Shown: in pieces, positions 14,928 through 22,054 of the stretch | Position numbering within the stretch: the stretch's first letter is position 1 | Layout of the letters: every line of letters starts with the position of its first letter | NCBI RefSeq assembly: GCF_016862935.1 | Contig: NZ_BONX01000023.1 | Location: 434,001 to 498,000 of the forward strand | Reading direction: 5' to 3' | From: Plantactinospora mayteni | Lineage (GTDB): Bacteria > Actinomycetota > Actinomycetes > Mycobacteriales > Micromonosporaceae | Length of the DNA stretch: 64,000 nt | Notes under the pieces: model-generated | What the model was told of the DNA's origin: nothing | Database searches by the model: none | What the model saw: the letters and a program-made list of their open reading frames with translations, nothing else | Position numbers and translations under genes: made by a program

Positions 14928-17498
14928 ATGAGCTTTCGTGCTTCGCGCCTGCGTACCAAGGTCGTCGCCGTGCTGCTCACCCTGACCGCGCTCTGGGCCT
15001 TCGGCGCGTGGGTCACCCTCCGCGACGGGTTGAACCTGGTCTGGGTGCGGACCCTGGAAGCCCAGGTGTACGCGCCGACCGAGCCACTGGTCCTGAAGCT
15101 CCAGAACGAGCGGCGGCTCTCGCTGGGCTACCTGGGCGCACCGGAGGCACCGCCCCGGGAGCAGTTGGAGACCGAGCGCCGCAAGGTACGCGCGGACGTG
15201 GCCGTCTTCCGGGCCGACGCGCAGTCCTGGTTCACGGAACTGGCGGCCCGGCCGGAACTCGAACGCCGGATCGACGAGGCGCTGGCCAAGCTCGACGGGC
15301 TGGCGGCCGTACGGGAGGCGGTCGACACCCGCCGGGTGGACCGGCAGGCCGCGGCGCAGGCGTTCACCGACGTGATCGAGACGATCTTCCGGATCTACGG
15401 CTCGCTCGGCAGTGTCGACGCCGGTGACGTCGACCGCCGGGTCGAGAGCCTGATCCGGTTCACCAAGGCACGGGAACTGGCCTCCCAGGCCGACGCGCTG
15501 CTGACCGGGGCGTACGCCGCCAACCGGATCAGCCAAGCCGAGCACGCCCGGGTGATCCAGCTGATCGGCGCCGAGCGGATGATCGCGGACGAGGCGATGG
15601 CCGAGCTGCCCCGGGCCGATCAGGACCGCTACCGTCAGGCGCTCCAGCAGGGACCCCTCGCCCGGCTGCGCGCCGTCCAGGACCAGATCGTCCAGAATGG
15701 ACGCCCGGGCGGCCGTCCGGCGGTCCCGGCGGACGAGTGGCGCGGCACCATCGACCCCGGGTTGCAGGAACTGCTCCGGTTGCAGGTCGCCGACAGCGAC
15801 GAGGTGGTCAAGGCCGCCATCCCCGGTGCGATCGGCACCATCGTCCAGATGCTGATCATGGCCATCCTCGGCCTGGTCGCCGTCGTCCTCTCGGTGAACA
15901 CCGCGCGGTCGACGGTGCGCCAGCTAGACCGGCTCCGCGAGGCCGCCCTCAAGCTCGCCAGCGAGCGGCTGCCGGACGTGGTCGGCCGGCTCGGCCGGGG
16001 TGAGACGGTCGACGTCGGCGCGGAGGCACCACCGCTGGAGGCCGGTCCGGACGAGATCGGGCAGGTGGCTCGGGCGTTCAACGTCGCCCAGGAGACCGCC
16101 GTACGGACCGCGGTGGAGCAGGCCGAGCTGCGTCGCGGCGTCCGAGACATCTTCCTCAACCTGGCCCGGCGTACCCAGGCGCTGATCCACCGCCAGCTCA
16201 CCCTGCTGGACGCGATGGAGCGCCGGGAGAACGACCCGGAGGAGTTGGAGGAGCTGTTCCGGGTAGACCACCTCGCCACCCGGATGCGGCGCAACGCGGA
16301 GAACCTGATCGTGCTCTCCGGTTCGACGCCGGGCCGGGCCTGGCGGCGGAACGTCCCGATGATCGACGTACTGCGGGGCGCGGTGGCCGAGGTCGAGGAC
16401 TACGCCCGGGTCACCGTGCTGCCGGCCGGCGCGGTGGACCTGGCCGGCCGGGCGGTCGGCGACGTGATCCACCTGATCGCGGAACTGGTCGAGAACGCGC
16501 TCTCCTTCTCTCCCCCGCACACGGCGGTGCGGGTCAGCGGTCAACTGGTCGCCAACGGCTACGCCGTGGAGATCGAGGACCGAGGGCTCGGCATGAGCGC
16601 CGAGGACCGGGCCGCCGCCAACGAGCGGATCGCCACCCCGCACGAGTTCACCCTCACCGGCGGCGCCGCCCAACTCGGCCTGTACGTGGTCAGCCGGCTC
16701 ACCGAGCGGCACGGCGTACGGGTCCGGCTGAAGGAGTCGCCGTACGGCGGCACCACGGCGGTGGTACTGCTGCCGCCGCACCTGATCACCGACCGCAGTA
16801 CGGAGGGCGAGCCGACCACCGGCTCGATGCCGGTCGAGCGGCTCGCGGCGAGCGCGATCGGCGGCAGCGTACGGCGACCGCCGGGCCGGGAAGTCGGCCG
16901 CCTGTCGGAGCGGGAGTCGGCACTCCGGTCCGGGCCGGAGCCGGGCCGCGAGCCGGGCCGCGAATCGGGCCGCGAATCGGGGCAACGCCCGGGGCGGGAG
17001 CCTGAATCGGATCCGGCGCAGGAGTCGCCCCGGAGTGCCGAGTGGGGGCTCGGAGCCGACAACCTGCTCGGCACCCCCAGCCGGCCGGCCGGCGCACCGC
17101 CGAAGCCGGACCTCGCACCGCCAGTCCCGGATCTGGCGCCGCCGACCCCGGACCTCGCAGCGCCAGCCCCGAATCTGGCGCCGCCGACCCCGGACCTCGC
17201 ACCGCCAGCCCCGAATCTGGCGCCGCCGACTCCGGATCTGGCGCCGGCGATCGGGTCGGCCTCGCTTACCCCGTCGGGGCTGCCGGTCCGGGTCCGGCAG
17301 GCGAACCTCGCCGCACCGCTGCGCGACGCTGACGGCCGGCCCGAACCCGAGCCGGCGGAGGAACCCGCCCCGCGTACTCCTGAACAGATCCGCCGGATGA
17401 TGAGTTCCTACCAATCGGGCACCCGGCGCGGACGGTCCGACGCCGCGCGCCCGCTGGACGACGGTGGCGCCACCGGGTCGGCTCCGCCCGAAGCCTGA
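14928..17498 (+). CDS. cvnA: CvnA: conservon histidine-kinase-like sensor
   Basis: 856 aa membrane sensor, first gene of a conservon. A membrane helix at about residues 12-30 is followed by a helical nitrate-sensor-like extracellular domain, a second helix at about 303-325 and a HAMP-like linker. A phosphoacceptor-like segment (LIHRQLTLLDAMER) follows, then a GHKL ATPase domain with the N box ELVENALSFS and G boxes DRGLGM and GAAQLGLYVV. The C-terminal 200 residues are disordered: a Gly-Arg-Glu repeat, then seven Pro-rich heptads. In Streptomyces, CvnA works with the roadblock, DUF742 and G-protein partners encoded next to it. The ATG at 14928 has only a weak ribosome-binding site. Confidence 0.9.
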   Translation: MSFRASRLRTKVVAVLLTLTALWAFGAWVTLRDGLNLVWVRTLEAQVYAPTEPLVLKLQNERRLSLGYLGAPEAPPREQLETERRKVRADVAVFRADAQSWFTELAARPELERRIDEALAKLDGLAAVREAVDTRRVDRQAAAQAFTDVIETIFRIYGSLGSVDAGDVDRRVESLIRFTKARELASQADALLTGAYAANRISQAEHARVIQLIGAERMIADEAMAELPRADQDRYRQALQQGPLARLRAVQDQIVQNGRPGGRPAVPADEWRGTIDPGLQELLRLQVADSDEVVKAAIPGAIGTIVQMLIMAILGLVAVVLSVNTARSTVRQLDRLREAALKLASERLPDVVGRLGRGETVDVGAEAPPLEAGPDEIGQVARAFNVAQETAVRTAVEQAELRRGVRDIFLNLARRTQALIHRQLTLLDAMERRENDPEELEELFRVDHLATRMRRNAENLIVLSGSTPGRAWRRNVPMIDVLRGAVAEVEDYARVTVLPAGAVDLAGRAVGDVIHLIAELVENALSFSPPHTAVRVSGQLVANGYAVEIEDRGLGMSAEDRAAANERIATPHEFTLTGGAAQLGLYVVSRLTERHGVRVRLKESPYGGTTAVVLLPPHLITDRSTEGEPTTGSMPVERLAASAIGGSVRRPPGREVGRLSERESALRSGPEPGREPGRESGRESGQRPGREPESDPAQESPRSAEWGLGADNLLGTPSRPAGAPPKPDLAPPVPDLAPPTPDLAAPAPNLAPPTPDLAPPAPNLAPPTPDLAPAIGSASLTPSGLPVRVRQANLAAPLRDADGRPEPEPAEEPAPRTPEQIRRMMSSYQSGTRRGRSDAARPLDDGGATGSAPPEA
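17103..17249 (+). repeat. 21-bp tandem repeat in the cvnA C-terminal coding region
   Basis: Seven near-identical 21-bp units encode the heptad xPDLAPP or xPNLAPP in the disordered tail of CvnA. Alternate units are more alike, suggesting expansion by 42-bp duplication. Copy number is likely to vary between strains. Confidence 0.85.
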
Positions 17499-17549
17499 CC
17501 GCCCACCCCGTCCGAGCTGGCGATATCACCGGTAGAGAGGTACAAATCC

Positions 17550-17969
17550 GTGCAGAAGACAGCGTCGAACCTCGACCTGACCTGGTTGCTCGACGACCTG
17601 GTCGGTCGGGTGAAACAGACCCAGCACGCCATCCTGCTCTCCGTCGACGGGCTGTTGATGGCCTCGTCGCGGGAGTTGGACCGGGACGACGCGGAACACC
17701 TGGCCGCGGTGGCCTCGGGCGTACAGAGCCTGGCCCGGGGTGCCGGCAGGCGGTTCGGCGGCGGACCGGTGCAGCAGACCATCATCGAGATGCGCTCGGC
17801 GTTCCTGTTCGTCACCGCGGCCGGGCACGGCGCCTGTCTCGCCGTACTCGCGTCGGAGGACGCGGACGTCGGCCTGGTCGCGTACGAGATGGCGATGCTG
17901 GTGACCCGGGCCGGGAAGTACCTCGCGTCGAGCAGCCGGGCACCTGACGCGCCGGTCCGACGGCAGTGA
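17550..17969 (+). CDS. cvnB: CvnB: roadblock/LC7 domain protein
   Basis: 139 aa, GTG start with GAGAGG ten bases upstream. It is a single roadblock/LC7 fold, beginning LDLTWLLDDLVGRVKQTQHAILLSVDGLLMASS, which is the typical start of conservon roadblock proteins. In conservons this protein binds the G-protein CvnD and the sensor on the cytoplasmic face of the membrane. It lies 51 bp after cvnA and 9 bp before cvnC. Confidence 0.93.
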   Translation: MQKTASNLDLTWLLDDLVGRVKQTQHAILLSVDGLLMASSRELDRDDAEHLAAVASGVQSLARGAGRRFGGGPVQQTIIEMRSAFLFVTAAGHGACLAVLASEDADVGLVAYEMAMLVTRAGKYLASSSRAPDAPVRRQ

Positions 17970-17978
17970 TCCCGGGCG

Positions 17979-18365
17979 ATGGCCGAGTACGAGGAGCCGC
18001 CCGAGGTCCACTGGGTCGACGAGCAGGCCGGCCCGGTGGTCCGGCCCTACGCGGTGACCCGGGGTCGGGCCCGGCCGGTGACCGGCAAGTTCGACCTGAC
18101 CTCGCAGGTGTGCACGGTACGGACGGTCTCCTCCCAGGACATCGGGCTCGGGCCGGAGCACCTGGCGATCGTCACGCTCTGCGGGCGGCGGCTCTCGGTC
18201 GCCGAGGTCGCGGCACACCTGGACCTGCCGCTCGGCACCGTCCGGGTGCTGCTCGGTGATCTGCTCGAACGACAACTCGTCCGGGTGTTCGAGCCACGGC
18301 CGGCACCGGTCCTTACCGATGACAGCGTCTTTGAACAGGTGATAAATGGGCTACGCGCACTCTGA
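17979..18365 (+). CDS. cvnC: CvnC: DUF742 protein
   Basis: 128 aa. Typical DUF742 features are the RPYAVTRGRARP segment followed by a winged-helix-like region (LSVAEVAAHLDLPLGTVRVLLGDLLERQLV), and the protein ends EQVINGLRAL. It is the third conservon component. Its last 20 bases overlap the start of cvnD, so translation of the two is coupled. DUF742 proteins are thought to take part in the conservon signalling complex; their biochemical role is not settled. Confidence 0.93.
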   Translation: MAEYEEPPEVHWVDEQAGPVVRPYAVTRGRARPVTGKFDLTSQVCTVRTVSSQDIGLGPEHLAIVTLCGRRLSVAEVAAHLDLPLGTVRVLLGDLLERQLVRVFEPRPAPVLTDDSVFEQVINGLRAL

Positions 18366-18966
18366 CGGTGCCGACCAGACCGGGACGACCGGCGAACTGA
18401 TGCCGACCGCCGTGAAGATCCTCATCGCGGGCGGCTTCGGTGTCGGCAAGACCACCCTGGTCGGCGCGGTCAGCGAGACCCGTCCACTCCGGACCGAGGA
18501 ACTCCTCACCGAGGAGGGCGTCAGCGTCGACGACCTCTCCGGGGTGGAGGCGAAGACCACCACGACGGTGGCGATGGACTTCGGCCGGATCAGCATCAAC
18601 GAGGAGCTGGTGCTCTATCTGTTCGGCACACCCGGGCAGGACCGGTTCTGGTTCGTCTGGGACGAGCTGGCACTCGGTGCGCTCGGCGCGGTAATACTCG
18701 CCGACACCCGGCGGCTCGCCGACTGCTTCCCGTCGGTCGACTACTTCGAGAAGCACGGCACGCCGTTCGTGGTCGCGGTCAACTGCTTCGAGGGCGCCCG
18801 GCAGCACCGGCTCGACGAGGTGACCCAGGCGCTGAACCTCGATCCGGGCGTACCGGTGATGCTCTGCGACGCCCGGAGCCGGGAGTCCGGCAAGGCGGTG
18901 CTGATCGCCGTCCTCGAACACGCGATGCGCAGCCACCGGGCGATGTCGCCGGCCACCGCCGGCTGA
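18346..18966 (+). CDS. cvnD: CvnD: conservon GTP/ATP-binding protein
   Basis: 206 aa, Ras-like small G-protein. The P-loop GGFGVGKTT is near residues 29-37, the switch II-like motif is LFGTPGQDRFWF, and the guanine-recognition position reads VAVNCF instead of NKxD, as is usual in CvnD proteins. It starts within the last codons of cvnC. In characterised conservons it acts as the GTPase arm of a membrane heterocomplex that affects development and antibiotic production. A hairpin terminator follows the gene. Confidence 0.93.
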   Translation: MGYAHSDGADQTGTTGELMPTAVKILIAGGFGVGKTTLVGAVSETRPLRTEELLTEEGVSVDDLSGVEAKTTTTVAMDFGRISINEELVLYLFGTPGQDRFWFVWDELALGALGAVILADTRRLADCFPSVDYFEKHGTPFVVAVNCFEGARQHRLDEVTQALNLDPGVPVMLCDARSRESGKAVLIAVLEHAMRSHRAMSPATAG

Positions 18967-19003
18967 GCCGCCCACCCGGGGCGGGGCCCCGGCCCGGTCG
19001 TGC

Positions 19004-19029
19004 ACTCGTCCGCAACGGCGCGGACGAGT
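19004..19029. terminator. bidirectional intrinsic terminator hairpin
   Basis: ACTCGTCCGC and GCGGACGAGT form a perfect 10-bp stem with a 6-base loop (AACGGC). It is placed between the convergent stops of cvnD and ndk. Confidence 0.75.
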
Positions 19030-19078
19030 CGCACCGACCAGCCGCCCCGGGATCGTCAGTCCGTCGGGGTGGTGCCGC

Positions 19079-19573
19079 TCAGAAGACGTACCGCTCGGCG
19101 AGGCCCCGGTAGTCGAACTGCTCGTCGGCGCCGAACCAGAGTTCCGACTCGTACTTCGCCTCGTCGACGCTGCCGGAGGCGTGCACCAGGTTGGCGATGG
19201 CCTTGCCGGTCGCCTCGGCGTACGCCTTCGACATGTGTGCGAAGTCGCCCCGGATGGTGCCCGGCGCCGCCTGCCCCGGGAAGGTCGGGCCGATCATGCG
19301 GCGGACGTTCGCCACCGCCTCGACACCCTCCAGCAGCAGCGCCACCACCGGCCCCTGCTGCATGTAGCTGGCGGTGGCGTCGTAGACGCCCTTGCCGTAC
19401 CGCTCCTCCAGGTCGAAGTAGTGCCGGCGGGTGAAGTCCGCGTCCATCTGCTTCATCTTGACGCCGACGATCTTCAGGCCGGCGTCCTCGAAGCGCTGCA
19501 CCAGGCGTCCGGTCAGCCCGCGCGCTACCGCGTCGGGCTTGAGCAGGACAAGAGTACGTTCTATGGCCGCCAC
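19079..19573 (-). CDS. ndk: nucleoside diphosphate kinase
   Basis: 164 aa, transfers the gamma phosphate between nucleoside triphosphates and diphosphates. It starts with the conserved ERTLVLLKPDAVARGLTG. The active-site histidine is in NLVHASGSVDEAKYESELWF, where the usual family sequence is IHGSDS. The GTG at 19573 is chosen because GAGGAAGGGG precedes it. The protein is longer than the usual 135-140 aa: an extra segment of about 15 residues (HMSKAYAEATGKAIA) sits between the PGTIRGDF motif and the active-site His. It may be a divergent Ndk class, but the catalytic core looks complete. Confidence 0.9.
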   Translation of the reverse strand: MAAIERTLVLLKPDAVARGLTGRLVQRFEDAGLKIVGVKMKQMDADFTRRHYFDLEERYGKGVYDATASYMQQGPVVALLLEGVEAVANVRRMIGPTFPGQAAPGTIRGDFAHMSKAYAEATGKAIANLVHASGSVDEAKYESELWFGADEQFDYRGLAERYVF

Positions 19574-19713
19574 CGTGGCCCCTTCCTCGATCATCTGGTC
19601 GGGCCCCCACGAGCTGGACGCCGGGGCGCCCGACACCTGGCCGTCGGGCGCCCGCTCCAGCGACAGGCCGCTGAGATCACGATAGTAGTCGGCCCGGTTC
19701 GGCCGGTTCGGTG

Positions 19714-20991
19714 CTACCGCCCGGTCGCCGGCCCGGTCTGGCCGGCGACGGCCAGCGAGGTCTGCCGGTAGCTGAGCCGCCGGAGCAGTACCTCGGCCGG
19801 ACCGCGCCGCCCCGACCGGCGCATCAGCTCGGCGAGCAGCACGGTGCCGAGCCAGATGCCGAGAGCCACCGCCGAGGCACCCGCGTCACCGAGCCGGCCA
19901 CCGAGCCCGCCGGCCCAGGGCGAGAAGAGCGCCACGAACGCCACCGACTGGAGCAGGTAGCAGGTCAGCGAGCGCTGTCCGCAGGCGGCGAGCGCGGTGG
20001 CCACCCGACCGGGCGTACCGCTGCGGCCCGGTGCGGTGCCGAGCCGGTACGCGACCAGGCCGGCCAGCGCGGCGTAGCCGAGCCCCGCGCCGATGCCGGT
20101 GACGCTGTGCAGGACGTACGCCGGCACGGCGGTGGCGGCGCTCCAGTCCGTCCAGATCCGCGCGTCGATCAGCGCCAGCGGGGTACCGCCGAGCACCGCG
20201 AGGCCGATCCCGCCCAGCGCGACCCGGGTCAGCAGTCGCCGGTGCCGGCCGGGCTCGTCGAGCAGCCGGCGCCGGGCGGCCCAGATGCCGAGCAGCATCG
20301 GGGTGACCACGTCCAGCGCCAGCATCGGGGCGAGTACCGCCCAGGTCCCGACCCGGGGACCGATCGCGGCGAGCGGGGACTCGGCGCTGGTCGGATACGG
20401 CGTCGAGCCGCTCTCGATGATCCCGAACGGGGGGACGACGGCGATCGCGGCGAAGACCAGCGTCCAGAGCCCGGCGACCAGGAGCAGGGTACGGTCCCGG
20501 GCCCGGAGCATGCCGACCAGCACCAGCCCGAGCAGGCCGTACGTGGCGAGGATGTCGCCGAAGAACAGCAGCAGCGCGTGTACGAAGCCGAACACGATCA
20601 GCCAGCGGTTGCGCCGGCGCAGCAGGCCGCGTACCTGCGGCCAGTCGGCGCCGGACGCGGCACGCCGGTCGGCCAGCCGGACCATCCCGTAGCCGAAGAG
20701 CGCGGCGAACATCGGCAGCGCGCGGCCGTCCACCAGCAGCACCTGGAGGCCGGCGACCACCCGGTCTACGGTGCCGCCGTCGATGCGGTAGCCCCGGAAC
20801 AGGGTCTCGTGGCCGTAGAGGTACATGTGGGCGTGGGCCAGCGCGATGAGCAGCAGCATCGTGCCCCGGGCGAGGTCCGGGGCGAGGGACCGGGCGGCCG
20901 GCGCCCCCGATCCACGAACGTCGCCCGCGGCTCGGTCGGGACGAGTCCGGGGCGGGGCGGGGCGGTCGGTGGGGTCGGAGAGTCTGGACAT
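19714..20991 (-). CDS. DUF418 domain-containing multi-pass membrane protein
   Basis: 425 aa with about nine or ten hydrophobic segments. After a polar, Pro/Arg-rich N-terminus of about 35 residues it begins SLAPDLARGTMLLLIALAHAHMYLYG, the typical YeiB/DUF418 opening. The DUF418 C-terminal block is visible (ALAACGQRSLTCYLLQSVAFVALF). The ATG is preceded by GGGGGGGAA. It is divergent from a TetR gene, with an inverted repeat between them, and is a plausible target of that regulator. DUF418 proteins have no firm function; some are resistance- or transport-associated. Confidence 0.87.
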   Translation of the reverse strand: MSRLSDPTDRPAPPRTRPDRAAGDVRGSGAPAARSLAPDLARGTMLLLIALAHAHMYLYGHETLFRGYRIDGGTVDRVVAGLQVLLVDGRALPMFAALFGYGMVRLADRRAASGADWPQVRGLLRRRNRWLIVFGFVHALLLFFGDILATYGLLGLVLVGMLRARDRTLLLVAGLWTLVFAAIAVVPPFGIIESGSTPYPTSAESPLAAIGPRVGTWAVLAPMLALDVVTPMLLGIWAARRRLLDEPGRHRRLLTRVALGGIGLAVLGGTPLALIDARIWTDWSAATAVPAYVLHSVTGIGAGLGYAALAGLVAYRLGTAPGRSGTPGRVATALAACGQRSLTCYLLQSVAFVALFSPWAGGLGGRLGDAGASAVALGIWLGTVLLAELMRRSGRRGPAEVLLRRLSYRQTSLAVAGQTGPATGR

Positions 20992-21097
20992 GGTTCCCCC
21001 CGTTGGTCCAGGAATGTGGGCACGGCAGGTCGCGGCGAACGGACGGCGGCCGGGAGCCGGCAGAATCCAGTCGACTGCGACGATTAGCTACGGATGT

Positions 21098-21124
21098 GTA
21101 TCTAACCTTCGGCGGATAAGATAC
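21098..21124. promoter_or_regulatory. candidate TetR operator
   Basis: GTATCT and AGATAC are 6-bp inverted half-sites separated by 15 bp, in an A/T-rich patch 28 bp upstream of the TetR ATG. The site lies between the divergent DUF418 and TetR genes, where an autoregulatory operator is expected. Confidence 0.45.
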
Positions 21125-21151
21125 GCAAGCGTTTCTTAGTGGAGAGGCAGC

Positions 21152-21802
21152 ATGCGCGAGAAAGAAGCCGGCCGGGAGCCGGAGCGGCGTACCCGGCGGC
21201 GCGGTGACGAGCTGGTCCGGGCCATCCACGCCGCCGTACTCCGCCAGGTGGCCGAGGTCGGCGTCGGGGGTCTCACCATGGAGGGCATCGCCAAGGAGGC
21301 CGCCACCGCCAAGACCTCGCTGTACCGGCGCTGGTCGTCCCCCCGGGAACTGCTGCTCGACGCGCTGCACGAGGCACATCCGCAGGAGGTACCGTCCCCC
21401 GGCGCGGACGACCTGCGCGGCGACCTGATCCGGGCACTGCGGCAACTCGTCGCCTGGATGACCACCCCGGCCGCCAACGCCGTGGTGGCGATCGTCATGG
21501 AGCGGCACCGCCACCCGGACCTGGTGGCGGCGTTGTACACCCGGGTCTTCGACGCCCGGGGCGGCACCTTCACCAGTACCGTCCTGCGGCACTACGCCAT
21601 CCGGGGGGAGGTCGATCCCGCGCTGCTCACCCCGGTGGTGATGGACATCGGCGAGGCGCTGGTGCTCAAGTACAGCACCGACAACGACCACCTGCCCGGC
21701 GACGAGGTGCTCGCCGCCATCGTCGACCAGGCGATCCTGCCCGCCGTCGGCATCTGGCCGAAGGACCGGCAGCCGACGGGCCGGCCCTCCTCGACGGGCT
21801 GA
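21152..21802 (+). CDS. TetR/AcrR-family transcriptional regulator
   Basis: 216 aa. The N-terminal TetR helix-turn-helix is at about residues 20-65 (VAEVGVGGLTMEGIAKEAATAKTSLYRRWSSPREL), followed by a helical C-terminal ligand domain of the TetR_C_11 kind. GGAGAGG precedes the ATG. It is divergent from the DUF418 gene and about 250 bp upstream of the NRPS operon on the same strand. It may repress the DUF418 gene, the NRPS operon, or both. Confidence 0.9.
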   Translation: MREKEAGREPERRTRRRGDELVRAIHAAVLRQVAEVGVGGLTMEGIAKEAATAKTSLYRRWSSPRELLLDALHEAHPQEVPSPGADDLRGDLIRALRQLVAWMTTPAANAVVAIVMERHRHPDLVAALYTRVFDARGGTFTSTVLRHYAIRGEVDPALLTPVVMDIGEALVLKYSTDNDHLPGDEVLAAIVDQAILPAVGIWPKDRQPTGRPSSTG

Positions 21803-22054
21803 CTCCGCCGATCCACTGTGGATACCCGGTTCCCTGCGGCAATGCGGCCGATAGCCGAATGAATGGCGATAACCCCGTCTCCGGTACGGCAAGGCCGCAG
21901 TTTCCCTGGTTTGCAGGCGGTTGCCCAGCGTTGTCGCACGGTCACTTGACGCTGGTCCGGTTGTGTAAAGATCGGCCGGCGTAGCCACCGTTACGCCGAG
22001 GCATCCGTCAACGCCGCACACGTGAACCGTTGCTGGCGAACGAGAGGGGACGCC

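Noticed and set aside
21946-21971. TTGACG followed by TAAAGA upstream of the NRPS operon, a possible promoter.
   Set aside because: The spacer is only 14 bp, too short for a typical sigma-70-like promoter, so I did not annotate it.
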